Part shown: in pieces, positions 14,601 to 23,900 of the stretch
How the letters are laid out: each line of letters opens with the position of its first letter
Numbering within the stretch: position 1 is the stretch's first letter
From: Pelecanus crispus
Taxonomy: Eukaryota > Chordata > Aves > Pelecaniformes > Pelecanidae
Direction of reading: 5' to 3'
Length of the DNA stretch: 64,000 nucleotides
Assembly: GCF_030463565.1 (NCBI RefSeq)
Contig: NC_134652.1
Span: 19,507,397-19,571,396, forward strand
The notes under the pieces: generated by a model
Databases searched by the model: none
What the model was told of the DNA's origin: nothing
The model's input: only the letters and a program-made list of their open reading frames with translations
Made by a program: the position numbers and the translations under genes

Positions 14601-17600
14601 CAACAAAGGAACGGAGAGGGTAAGAAATCCTGAATTCCATTCAGGCTAGTGGGCTTTGCTAGTCAAAGGTTCTTCTGTTTACTCCCCTCCTGTTCCTTCA
14701 TATCTGTATCTTTCATCTCTGCTCCCAGTTCCTTCCCGAGCACTGTCCATTTCTATCCATTCCTCCATTTGCCTCTCTCATTTCAAGTTTCCCTACCTGA
14801 CTTAACCCATGTCTCTGTTGAGAGCTGATCTCCTCCTCCCAGTTTCCTTCCCCTGCCCCATACCGTTCCTCCTAACCCTCTGGCTCAGCCCACTCCTAAG
14901 CTGCCTGTGTTCTGAGAGTGTGAGGAAATTCTGCTTCTCTGTAGCCAGCAGCTGCACTAACTTTAACTTTCAGATTTTTTTTAAACCATTGACTGAAGAA
15001 AATTGTATAGTACAACAGAAAGACTCTTACCTCAGGCCTGACATCGTAATTTCTACCCTTCACAAGGCCAGAAATGACCTTAACTACACCAAGGGAAGCA
15101 TAGCCCAACTTGTCTTGTTTAAAGAGCTTCTTAACTGCCTCAAAGCACAGTTCAGAAATCTGAAAAGTGAATTCAAACAAATTCTTCTGTAAAGCCAAGT
15201 CTATGACAACAGCTTACTGATAATACTGATGGTATTTACTAATTAGAAAGTGGTCACAGCCTGTAAAATAGCAAAAAGATAGGGCCAGAAGATCTGGCTA
15301 CTGTGGAATAAAGCTCAGAAATAGATTATTTTTCATGAAAACAAGAACTCTTTCCCTAATCAGAAAATCACTTACCATTTTTGATGCATCATTCATGAGT
15401 GGAACAATGAGAACAATAATGTTGTTGTGGAAGTTAAAGTGGGGTAGGGCCACAAGCAGCTCACACAGACACTTCACTGCAATCTCTGCTAAACCTTTAT
15501 ATGCTTTTAATGAGATGATGTTGCTTTTCTTAATCTTCCTTTGTTTCCAATCTGCACAGAATATTATTTTTAGTGATTACTGTTCAGAATGTAGGGAAGC
15601 TTCTAAATATTTACATTTTTAGTTATCGCAGGCATTCTCCTACACACTTATATGAAACAGTACTTGCATGAAAAGCAGCAGGTAGCATTCAGTCAGAGGA
15701 GGTTCGCTGTGATGCTGCAAACAATTTTGCGTTTACTACAAAAAATGGAAAGTGTTGACTGTACCTTTAATTGTTTGTTCCAGATTTTCCAAGTAAAATT
15801 TATACTGGCTCACAAGGCCTTCTTCAAATTCTCTCAGTTTCTGAGTTTCTTTTTTAACCTGTAAACATAATACACATGAAATTTTATTTGGAGAGATAAA
15901 TCCTGAAATTAGCCAGTGGTGGAAAAAGATCAAGTTTTAAAACAAATTATCAGATACCTAAGTAGTTTTTAATTCTAGACAGACACTCCTAGAAATGTAT
16001 GAAAAATAAAGTGTTTCTACATATTTCTCTACATGTTCTTGCGCTCAGAAGGCCTCTTCTAACTTGGCTGATTTCATTTATAGGTACTTAAGTGAAGTTT
16101 GTAACTAGATGTTATGTTAAAGCCATGACTCTAAACTGCACTACCTATATTCAAGAAACCTTCTAAAGAATTGCTTAAAAACAAGCTCCAGAAAACAAGT
16201 TATTCTGCATTTGTTCAGCAAATTATTGAACACATTACACACAAATCTGTGCCAGTTAGGTGACCATGTTTCATAACATGCTTTCTTTCTAGTTCCCTTC
16301 AGTATGACACAAAACACCATCTTATTCTCAGGTTTATGATGAAAGTCACACAGGTTGGGTATGCTGCTTTCATATACTATTTTTTCCCTCCATGACCTCC
16401 ATCATGTCACCTACTTATTGAAGGAAATACATAAGAATTAAAGGTTCAGAACAAAAGACCTCTGCCCCTGAAAGTGTCACAGTTTCAGAACTTCCACAAG
16501 GACTTGTGTATTTGTCACCCTTTGCTCAAAACTATAAATTCATATTAAACAAATCAGTATTAGTATTTGGCATAACTTAAACAACTCTGAACTACTCACA
16601 ATATTCTATAAAAAAATTTGGTATTTCACCTTGGTAGCTTTTTCTGCTTCAGTCAGAGGCCGAATTTTGTAAGAAGGTGCAATATCTTTGAATATCTCCA
16701 TCAAAGAAACCATGACCAGCTTCCGAACAATCACGGCCACATTAGGATCCTGTTCCATCAGCATGGCACGCAGCTCCTTCAACTTTTTAATCTGATTAAG
16801 AAAAGAGGCAGACAAAGTCAGCTGAAGATCACCCACAAACCAACGTACAAGCACAATGTACATTTCAGCAAAAGTCTGCCACAAGAAACTTGCCTTATTT
16901 TTGAATACTAGAAAGAGAAAAACTTCAACTCAGCAGTTACTCAGACTCTACTTAGCACTGCATAAACAGTCAAGAAACGCTAGATATCCCAGCACAATTT
17001 TTATCTTGGGAACGTTCAAACTACCCTGCTACTACAAACCTGCACAGAATTACAGCAAATTACTAGGATATCCTGAAACATTGAGAACTATCAGATACAA
17101 CCTGAAATCAGAGCTTAAATAAGGGTCATGCTAAAGGAACAAGGCAGTTTGGACAGGAAATACCAGAGACACTATTATTCCTAAAACCACAAGTATTCAG
17201 AAGGACAAATTACAACTGAACAGAGCAAACACAGTCACCTGGATTGTCACCTGATTCAAATCCTTTGTACCAACCTATGGCAGCAGTTTCACTGTTTGCC
17301 ACCCCCTGAGAAGTGACAAAACATTGACCCTTTTCCTTGTTCTACTCATGTATTTTTCTGTTTTTGCTATTATTTGGTTACTTTGGATCTTTATTTATTG
17401 ACTTACTGCACAACACAGGCACATGCAGATGCATATTAAGTAAATGCTACCTACATTGTTGTCTGGCTCAGAGAGAATGGCCGATGCTAAGGCAGCTATG
17501 TGCATCTTCCTTTCCTGCAGCTTTTGTCTCCTTTGAGCAGCCATTTCCTCAGGAGTGAGAACAGGCAGGGGTTCTTCATTAAAGTCTAGCACAAGGTGTG

Positions 17601-20600
17601 AGAGTTAGAAAGGAGGGTCACTAGGGAAGCTGCTTAACAAATACCATATTGCAAACTACAGTTCTAGATACTGCATTTCAGATGGGTACCACAGTAACAC
17701 CACAAAAGAGCAACACATGCAGTTCCACAGTAAAAGAAGCTTTAAGAATGACCTTGCTAGAGCTTATATTAACCCAGAGATTAATTTTTGCTCCATTCCA
17801 AAATCTTACGCTTGCAAAAAGAAATGGACCAAATGCTTTTGAATCTGCAAATGGTATTCCCTAAGTACAGTGGGAACATATAAACTCAACATATGACCCC
17901 AGCTGTGCCAAGAAACTGCAGTGCTATGCAATTTGCAACAAATTATTCACCATTCACTTTTTCTTTTAAAAATACAATTGTTTTATTTGCATTTTCTGAG
18001 TATTATTCTGCTACAAGTATGTCCTTCCTCAACTTCAGATGATGTTTAGAGAATAATGATCCAGAAGTGACAGAGTTACAACTGCAACTATTATTTGAAT
18101 ATGACTCTTAACTGGAAAACAAACTGCAAATCAAAATCTGAATTTCCTGGTAATCTGATGTTTTAAGTAAAAAATTTCAGACAAAGACAGACATTCAAAA
18201 GCTTACACATGTCTGTGTCCTGAACTGCATTTCAAAATGAGTAATTAAACTAGAACCACAGCACATATTCTTTAAGTAAGACCAAGATTTCCCTTCTCAC
18301 TAGCAAAGATGACACAACGGAGGAACATCATGCAAACATCAGTTCCAAGTGAAAATCAAAATAATTTTAAAGACAGAGATTCTAAAGCCAGCTGTTCCTC
18401 AGGTCCTGGGATCCTAACAAGTAAGAAAGCAAGCTCTGAACCACTGTTATACTTTGGGGGCATGGTAATGAACATATTCAACAACACCCTAAACAAAATA
18501 CACTTAAATTACAAACTTCCTCAAGGAACAGCAAAGTACTCTTCATATATGTCAGTGATTTGGCGTAAAAAAAAAAAAAAACCAACAAAAATCAAAGATG
18601 ACATTTTATTACCCTCTGCTTCCTCCATTTCTTCTGTATCCTCTTCTTCATCCTGTGCAACATTGAGAACTGCAAAAACAGAGTGTCTAGTGTCAAGTAT
18701 GTAATAAACACTGCGGAATTTTAAAAGAATAAATTATATACATCTTGACTACGACACTGATTCCGGAATCTGTGTCTTACCTGGCTTTTCCATAGTTTGG
18801 GGAATAATGCCGCCTTTGTCTTTGATGGGCAGCAGATGGATGAGTTCTTTTTCTGGCTCAGTCTGCATACGTCTTGGCACCTTCTCGTATTTGTCAATGA
18901 CACTTTCATGTTTTCGTTTTTTGACGTGAACGGGTTCACTGAAAAACACAAGGCAAACTAAATGAATTAGCCATCTAATTAGATATGAACCATATATGAC
19001 AGTATACTAGCTGGATTAAGTGTCCACACTCAGAAAAATAAATAATGGCTGATCTTATTAAATGGCATGTTTGAGTGTGTTCACCATGGACAGCACCAGT
19101 CACCACATCAAACAATGTTAATGTGGATCTGTACAGGATCTTTGAATTCAGGACAATACAGTGCTTCCCATCTCCTTTTTGTAGGAAACCAAATGTGAAA
19201 TGAGCAAAGACAAAATGAGATTTAGTTAATCTGGCAGGTCAGCCAACTTTGTGAATTTTGAAATGCTGGCATATGAGTGTAAACACACAAATACATGCAA
19301 AATGCTTGCACTGATTTTGAATTTACAAAAAAAATTAATTAAATGGCGTAACCATTTATAGTACAGGCACACTAAGAAGTGTGTTATCTGTTCATCTTAT
19401 AAAAAAACTAAAAGCCAGGGATAAAGAATCACATTGTTGAAGCCACATGGTCTGTCTTATAGCAGGAACACTGTTTTTGTTCTTGTAAAGGGCAGAGTTT
19501 CAACTATGGACATCTGGAAGGACTGTGAAAGCTCTGGTCTCAGAGACAGCTAGGCTTCAGAAAGTAAAAATCACTTGTATGAGAAGTACTTTTATACCCC
19601 AGAGTCTACCCAGATTCCCTGCACACATGACACAATCGCCCTATGCATGCATTGTAAGGACAGTGCACCAGGCTCAGCCTTGCTGTCCCTGTGCAGATCA
19701 AACCTTTCCTGTGTACCCAAATCCTACTCAATGAGCACAGGAATTCTACACGTCTGTGATTGATCTGTTGAGCACGAAGAAAATACAGCTGCTGTGAAAA
19801 CAAGGGAAGTTCTGGGTCATACCAGACATCTGGAAACCCTAGTACTAGCTGATGGGTTTTGAGATGGCACTGCTCCCATTCATGTAGCAGTACGGGACTC
19901 AGGGACCCTTCAAAGTAGGCAACTGAAAAACATCAGATGAAGCTTGCAAAGGCAAACATCCTCTGGAAACATGCTTTCAGCCCTAAAATATTAAAAATTT
20001 TGGAAAAGAGTAAATAAAATACAAAGATGAAAAATAGAAACTATTAAGATGTCAGCACAGCCTGTCTCTCACCTAGGCCAGAGTGCTGTTTTACCTGCCT
20101 CCCTCCCCACTGTGCTCCCCCACTGCTTGAGCAGGTGCCCTGGCACGGCTCACTAAAAACTTAACCTTGAGCAGTCCTGCTATGAAGGACTCTACCAGCA
20201 AGCAAGCAGGACTAGGACCCTCTCACTGGACAGTCTTGTGTCTTCCTTAAGACGTCCCACAGCCTCGCTCTCCCCTACCCTACCCAGACAATGCTTAACC
20301 AGGATGTGATAATGAGTGGGTCAGTGCGCGTTTTTATTTATCCGTACTCTATGTTAACTTTTTACCACTATTGCTATCACTTTTCTACTCTGCTCACTGG
20401 GAAAGCTTGTGTCACACCCCGCTCTCCAAGAATAACAGAAAAAATGCAGTGTGGTGTACCACCCTTTCGCAGGGTATGTTCCTAACCTGCACAGAAGTAT
20501 GTAAGAACATAAGTATTTAGTCTGTGCTAATATGAACATGGAATTTATAAGTGAGGCAATATTTGACAAGTTCTTAAGAATGCCTATAGTTTATCAGAGT

Positions 20601-23481
20601 AAAGCAGATTAAAAAGACAAATTCTCCAGTTGAAGGGAACACTATGAAAGGAGCTAAAAGTTAGTAACACTAAAACAGCTAAAAGAGCAACTATCCTTCT
20701 ATGTATTTTGTTGTGAACTCTACCTAACACCTTGCTCCAGAAAACTGGTAATGAATTTATTGTATGAATGTTACAGTGTTGCATGTGTTTACAGACATGG
20801 CTTCCAGAACCCCCTTTTTCTTTTTTTATACAGCAACTTGCAATGCAATATGAAAATATAGTGGCCCAAAGTCCAGGGAACATCCTGAATACTCTGTATA
20901 GAAAAAAAGACTCTATATACAGATTAAAGTATTTCTTTCAGTTTGAGGAATGCTACTCATCCCACAGCCAGGGACCTCATGGGAAGGAACACTGGGCAGA
21001 AACAGTATTGTGAAGGTCAGGCAGAGCAGGTGAATGTACCGATACACATCAATACATTAATACTGAATGTACTGACAGATTAAGGAAACACTAAACTGGA
21101 ACTGCAAAGAAACACCAGACTGAAAGTGACCTCCTGATGTATGTATTACATTACATAGTAATTACATATTAACCGCACAAACCTGAATTAGTACGAAAAC
21201 TACACATCACAACAACACTCACTTAGAAGAAAGATCTCTGGTTAAAAAAGATGCTTTTTGAGCCAAATCTTCCATTAATTTTAAGTCATCTTCATCCATC
21301 ATGTCCAGTGGAAGAGCATCTTCTTCCTCTTCTTCTTCCCGTTTTTCAGCTATTTTAGAAGATGATGCATACAGATTAAGATCCTGTACATATAATCAAA
21401 CTTGAAAACCTAATCCTGCCTACACACGAGACCATTTTACACGTTACTTCAACCTTGAGCTCATCAACCGTCATGCACGTGTTTTGTGTTATCCCAGAAA
21501 ACTGCCCCTTTATTGTGACATCCAAGAATTATCAAACACATTTCTACCATCTCAAACTGTCAAATCTTGTTGCCAGAATAGCTACATTTTATATTTTTCA
21601 TAACTCTCCCTTTCTTTCCTTTAAACATGAACAATTATTTGTACACAGAAAATGAAATCTTGTTTCGATACATAATTTTACAACATGAAGCAGCAGATTA
21701 TTTAGTAACCCTCATACGTTTTCGCTTACAAAATAACTCTGAGCAAACACTTACCAACTTGTTTTTTCTTGCATTCTTCCAATGGAAAAGGTTTTCTAGA
21801 GATAGCATCTCTGACAGCCTCCCTTAGCTTCTTTTGTTCTTTTCGATACTTCTTAGCAGCACTCTGCTGCTTGTACTGTTTATTCTTTAATTTGTTGTCA
21901 AGCTTTATTTTACTAGTTCTCAGTAACTTGCGAAAGCTTGGAACTCGTTTTGTGTTTTTTCTCTAGGAAAAAAACAGAAAACTACAAGTAACTGACGTGT
22001 TCACAGCCTTCGTGAAATTTATTTCACTGTTTCAGATCTCATTAAACTCGTATTTCTACCAGGGCTGAAGAATGTGTTTCTTCTAAATGGTATCATCAGT
22101 TGGCTCCTCATTTCCCCATGTGTTAAATTTTTGAGAAGAGACACCTGCAAAGAATGTTTTACAGAAACATCCTTTGACAATTTTTTTTTATTAAACCCTA
22201 CGTCCATCACTTTTAGACACGTGAACACTCAAAGTACGGTAAACATTGTTAGGGCACAGCTCTTTGCCCTGTGTGTTCCCAAGCACTCTGTCTCCTCTCT
22301 TCACGATGCCATTCTTCCCCAGCACACGGTAAGGTCAGGAGGCTCTGGTACAAGGCCACAGCCTCAGGCCGGTGTCCTCCTGCAGCACGCTTCCCCACGC
22401 CAAGCTTTGGCTCTCTCCTGCCCCAAACTCTCCATGACGGGTAGCTGCAAGGAGGAGACAAGGCCGCCCGCTGCAAGGCTCAGAGCAGCACGATGCGCGA
22501 GCCCTGTGTGTGTCACCGGTGCCAACGCTCAGGCACCGCCAGCGGTCACGAGAAAGAGGGCTCAGGGAAAGCCCAGAGGCACAGATCAACACAGGCACCC
22601 TGTCCAAAACCGCAAAGCACTCCCAGGAGTGTCCAGGATGGAAAGGGACGCAGCACAGCTTACCTACTGAGGGGCATGGGAAGGCATGGAGCGGAGGGAA
22701 AGCGGGCCCTTGTATTAGAGCGCTGGTGGCAGCGGGGTGTCCCTTTGGTAAGGGGACAAGTGGCTGGACTAGCGTGGGGCTCCTCGAATCCTGAATTTTT
22801 GCCAGTTCGCCTTCATCCTCCCTTTTTAGATGTGACTACTGGGAAAGCGCCGAAGAGACGGAAGCCGCGCCGAGGCCCGTCCCCACGCCCCGTCCCCACG
22901 CCCCGCACGGCACCGTGAGCGAGGCCGGCCAGGGCCGGCGGGGCCGCTGCCCAGAGGCCGGCGGGGCCGCTGCCGTCCCTGCCCCGCTGCCTCCAGCGCC
23001 CAGCGCCCGCCCCGCTCTACCGCAGCTCGGACGCCGCGCTCCTCCGCGCAACGAGCGACGGCCACCGGGCTCCTGCCCCGTGCCCCAGCTGTGGCAAAAT
23101 CACCTCCGAGCGGCGAGAGACGAGGCTGCGTTTTGCCGGGGAGCCGCCGCGGAAGGGCGGGCCGCTGCCCGCTCCGGGCACGCCGCATTTTACCACCCGC
23201 CCGCCGGCGCTCGGAGTTTCGCCGCTCCCCGCACCCCACGGCCGCAGCAGCCCGGGACAAACGCGCTGGGCCCGGGGGGAGGCGGCGGCGGCGGCGCAGG
23301 AAGGCAGCCTCCTCCCGCGGGGCCCGCGGCGAGGCCCAGGGGCCGCCCCCCGCACCCGCCGCCGCCTCAGCCCGGCCGGGCGCGCCCCGCGGCAGCATGC
23401 AGGCCGGCGGGAGGCGCGGGCCCCGCTCCCCCGTCCCGCCCCGCCGCCCCCCCCCCCCAGCGCGGCGCCTACCGGCTTCAT
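6676..23481 (-). CDS. NOC3L: NOC3L, nucleolar complex protein 3 homolog (complete, 21 coding exons)
   Basis: NOC3L works with NOC2L in nucleolar assembly and export of pre-60S ribosomal subunits. Yeast Noc3p also acts at replication origins, and the mammalian protein was described as an adipocyte differentiation factor (FAD24). Coding exons, 5' to 3': 23481-23473, 21962-21755, 21349-21223, 18938-18781, 18669-18613, 17585-17455, 16791-16630, 15858-15765, 15551-15376, 15159-15031, 14561-14430, 14050-13970, 13379-13279, 12807-12735, 12657-12594, 12506-12435, 11468-11287, 11060-10932, 10295-10198, 8342-8258, 6807-6676. All have AG/GT borders and matching phases, summing to 2400 nt: 799 residues plus TAA, against about 800 in human. 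The basic N-terminus resembles a nucleolar targeting segment, an acidic linker covers roughly residues 73-190, the NOC3 domain lies near 210-300, and the CBF/Mak21-type helical region near 500-700. No frameshift or premature stop. The start ATG has a GCCGCCATGA context. Confidence 0.97.
6808..8257 (-). other. NOC3L: NOC3L intron 20
   Basis: A 1.45-kb intron with no recognisable exon or repeat. GT donor and pyrimidine-poor but valid AG acceptor. Confidence 0.85.
8258..8342 (-). CDS. NOC3L: NOC3L exon 20
   Basis: Residues 728-756 ([20 protein letters not shown], then ASVTPRRK), ending in phase 0 at aag|gtacc. Confidence 0.95.
8662..8688. repeat. (A)27 homopolymer
   Basis: An uninterrupted run of 27 A in NOC3L intron 19, about 60-80 bases before the start of the old LINE remnant. 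Confidence 0.9.
8745..9842 (+). mobile_element. Ancient, decayed CR1/L3-like LINE remnant
   Basis: A diverged copy of the old amniote CR1 group (L3-like). I recognise, in order on the plus strand: an aactaagcagccatgg and actggttaaaagatggga block (about 8767-8830); a cacagggtcctgggc block corresponding to the reverse-transcriptase PQGS-LGP region (about 8876); an ataaatccaca...cacccacatctcaaatactg block (9208-9245); and a 3' UTR ending in aggatggctgttcttacgttt near 9815-9836. The reading frame is destroyed and the catalytic F-A-D-D stretch is deleted. It lies inside NOC3L intron 19, antisense to the host gene. Family assignment is from memory of consensus-like blocks, so divergence is not measured. 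Confidence 0.7.
10198..10295 (-). CDS. NOC3L: NOC3L exon 19
   Basis: Residues 696-728 ([20 protein letters not shown], then [12 protein letters not shown]). Confidence 0.96.
10296..10931 (-). other. NOC3L: NOC3L intron 18
   Basis: A 636-bp intron; nothing recognised inside. Confidence 0.85.
10932..11060 (-). CDS. NOC3L: NOC3L exon 18
   Basis: Residues 653-695 ([20 protein letters not shown], then [14 protein letters not shown]). Confidence 0.97.
11287..11468 (-). CDS. NOC3L: NOC3L exon 17
   Basis: Residues 592-652 ([20 protein letters not shown], then [20 protein letters not shown]). A strongly conserved block. Confidence 0.97.
11469..12434 (-). other. NOC3L: NOC3L intron 16
   Basis: A very AT-rich 966-bp intron containing a degenerate ATTAGAGAAA repeat patch (12038-12109). 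No other feature seen. Confidence 0.85.
12038..12109. repeat. Degenerate TAGAGA-type repeat with internal palindrome
   Basis: The hexamer TTAGAG and its variants recur five to six times in 70 bases, including the near-palindrome TTTCTCTATTAGAGAAA (about 12064-12080). Confidence 0.6.
12435..12506 (-). CDS. NOC3L: NOC3L exon 16
   Basis: Residues 568-592 ([19 protein letters not shown]). Confidence 0.95.
12594..12657 (-). CDS. NOC3L: NOC3L exon 15
   Basis: Residues 547-568 ([20 protein letters not shown]). Confidence 0.95.
12735..12807 (-). CDS. NOC3L: NOC3L exon 14
   Basis: Residues 522-546 ([20 protein letters not shown]), the start of the CBF/Mak21-type region. Confidence 0.96.
13279..13379 (-). 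CDS. NOC3L: NOC3L exon 13
   Basis: Residues 489-522 ([20 protein letters not shown], then [11 protein letters not shown]). Confidence 0.96.
13970..14050 (-). CDS. NOC3L: NOC3L exon 12
   Basis: Residues 462-488. A charged, coiled-coil-like Glu/Lys segment beginning [12 protein letters not shown]. Confidence 0.95.
14430..14561 (-). CDS. NOC3L: NOC3L exon 11
   Basis: Residues 418-461 ([20 protein letters not shown], then [16 protein letters not shown]). Phase 0 at both ends. Confidence 0.96.
15031..15159 (-). CDS. NOC3L: NOC3L exon 10
   Basis: Residues 375-417 ([19 protein letters not shown], then [11 protein letters not shown]). Phase 0 at both ends. Confidence 0.96.
15376..15551 (-). CDS. 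NOC3L: NOC3L exon 9
   Basis: Residues 316-374 ([20 protein letters not shown], then [17 protein letters not shown]). Helical-repeat region. Confidence 0.96.
15765..15858 (-). CDS. NOC3L: NOC3L exon 8
   Basis: Residues 285-316 ([20 protein letters not shown], then LENLEQTIK). Conserved helical segment. Confidence 0.96.
15859..16629 (-). other. NOC3L: NOC3L intron 7
   Basis: A 771-bp intron with nothing recognised. Confidence 0.8.
16630..16791 (-). CDS. NOC3L: NOC3L exon 7 (NOC3 domain)
   Basis: Residues 231-284 ([20 protein letters not shown], then [15 protein letters not shown]). Core of the NOC3 N-terminal domain, near identical to human. Confidence 0.97.
16792..17454 (-). other. NOC3L: NOC3L intron 6
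   Basis: A 663-bp intron with nothing recognised. Confidence 0.8.
17455..17585 (-). CDS. NOC3L: NOC3L exon 6
   Basis: Residues 187-230, ending [18 protein letters not shown], a highly conserved lead-in to the NOC3 domain. Confidence 0.95.
17586..18612 (-). other. NOC3L: NOC3L intron 5
   Basis: A 1.0-kb intron. An A run lies near 18568-18581; no coding or RNA feature recognised. Confidence 0.8.
18613..18669 (-). CDS. NOC3L: NOC3L exon 5 (acidic linker)
   Basis: Residues 168-187. A short 57-nt exon, almost all Asp/Glu ([13 protein letters not shown]). It is divergent from human but keeps phase and character. Confidence 0.88.
18781..18938 (-). CDS. NOC3L: NOC3L exon 4
   Basis: Residues 115-168. 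Encodes [19 protein letters not shown] and [18 protein letters not shown], conserved with vertebrate NOC3L. Confidence 0.96.
18939..21222 (-). other. NOC3L: NOC3L intron 3
   Basis: The largest NOC3L intron (2.3 kb). Mixed sequence, slightly GC-richer at 20060-20290. No repeat family recognised. Confidence 0.8.
21223..21349 (-). CDS. NOC3L: NOC3L exon 3
   Basis: Residues 73-115. An acidic run of Glu is followed by [18 protein letters not shown] and FLTRDLSS, matching the conserved NOC3L family block. Confidence 0.95.
21755..21962 (-). CDS. NOC3L: NOC3L exon 2
   Basis: Residues 4-72 plus one base. A very Lys/Arg-rich segment ([12 protein letters not shown], then [17 protein letters not shown]) typical of nucleolar proteins, ending in phase 1 at ttg|gtaag. 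Confidence 0.95.
21963..23472 (-). other. NOC3L: NOC3L intron 1
   Basis: A 1.5-kb first intron. Its promoter-proximal third is part of the CpG island and GC content falls towards exon 2. Confidence 0.8.
23473..23481 (-). CDS. NOC3L: NOC3L coding exon 1 (start codon, 3 residues)
   Basis: Only ATG AAG CCG precedes the donor gtagg. The ATG lies in a near-perfect Kozak context, GCCGCCATGA, inside the CpG island. Joining to exon 2 in phase 0 gives [14 protein letters not shown], which parallels the human N-terminus. Confidence 0.9.
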
Positions 23482-23505
23482 GGCGGCAGCCAGCGCGCGG
23501 CCCGG

Positions 23506-23516
23506 GGCAGCGGAAG
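23506..23516 (+). promoter_or_regulatory. NOC3L: Possible ETS/GABPA site
   Basis: GCGGAAGC on the plus strand, just upstream of the NOC3L start codon. ETS sites are common in ribosome-biogenesis promoters. A short motif, so weak evidence. Confidence 0.35.
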
Positions 23517-23570
23517 CGCCGCGGGGGGGCGGGGCCGAGCCCAGCCCGCCCCCGCCCCGCGCGGCCGCGG

Positions 23571-23589
23571 CCACAGCGCCCCCTGGCGG
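23571..23589 (-). promoter_or_regulatory. Candidate CTCF binding site
   Basis: The minus strand reads CCGCCAGGGGGCGCTGTGG, which matches the CTCF core (CC-CAGGGGGCGC) at essentially every informative position. It sits about 90 bases upstream of the NOC3L ATG, between the TBC1D12 3' end and NOC3L. Binding is inferred from the motif only. Confidence 0.65.
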
Positions 23590-23673
23590 CGGAGGGCGGC
23601 AGCCGCTGGCGAGGGGCAGAGGGGCGGGAGCTGCTCCCCCCTCCGCGAACGAGTCCGGCCCCCACTTCAGTGC

Positions 23674-23706
23674 CCGCCCGCCGCCCCGCCCCGCCCCGCC
23701 CCCTCC
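23674..23706 (-). promoter_or_regulatory. NOC3L: Tandem GC boxes (Sp1/KLF-type) upstream of NOC3L
   Basis: On the minus strand GGGGCGGGGCGGGGCGGGG gives three to four overlapping GGGCGG boxes about 200 bases upstream of the start codon. This is typical of TATA-less promoters. Confidence 0.7.
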
Positions 23707-23894
23707 GGGAGCGGAGCCTCCGGTCTCAGCCCCGGGCTTCGGAAAGAGCAGCGCTAAGCTGGAAGCGCTGGGCGCTGCCCCTCGGCTCAGCCACGTTTGC
23801 ACCGCGGCAAGCGAGTGCCGCCGGGCCAGCGCTGTCCGGCGTGGCGGGAGGCGGGAGGAAGGGAAAGGCAGCACACCGCACCTCTGGTACAAGT

Positions 23895-23900
23895 TTTATT
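23895..23900 (-). terminator. TBC1D12: Distal TBC1D12 polyadenylation signal
   Basis: AATAAA on the minus strand with a GT-rich element about 20 bases downstream. It would end the TBC1D12 messenger only about 400 bases before the NOC3L start codon. Confidence 0.65.

Larger units (their letters stand above)
12808..15030 (-). other. NOC3L: NOC3L introns 10-13, non-coding parts
   Basis: Between exons 10 and 14 the introns (12808-13278, 13380-13969, 14051-14429, 14562-15030) are ordinary. Pyrimidine-rich tracts occur near 13440-13610 and 14690-14890. No RNA gene or mobile element recognised. Confidence 0.7.
22830..23870. promoter_or_regulatory. NOC3L: CpG island and NOC3L promoter region
   Basis: About 1 kb of extreme GC and CpG density surrounded by AT-rich DNA, centred on the NOC3L start codon at 23481. 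No TATA box is evident, as usual for a housekeeping gene. The long frames running through it on both strands are composition artefacts of stop-poor GC DNA. The island covers NOC3L exon 1 and the proximal part of intron 1, and ends beside the TBC1D12 poly(A) site. A bidirectional transcript cannot be judged from sequence. Confidence 0.85.

Noticed and set aside
14809-15192. 127-codon plus-strand open frame
   Set aside because: It runs antisense across NOC3L exon 10, whose minus-strand reading is clearly the real one.
18309-18704. 131-codon plus-strand open frame
   Set aside because: It overlaps NOC3L exon 5 antisense and includes an A run translated as lysines; a shadow of the real gene.
22074-22670. 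198-codon plus-strand open frame
   Set aside because: It lies in NOC3L intron 1, half AT-rich and half GC-rich, with no recognisable domain or splice context.
6808-23472. Intronic snoRNA genes in NOC3L
   Set aside because: Ribosome-biogenesis genes often host them, so I looked for paired C/D or H/ACA boxes, but found no convincing candidate by eye. A covariance-model search would be decisive.
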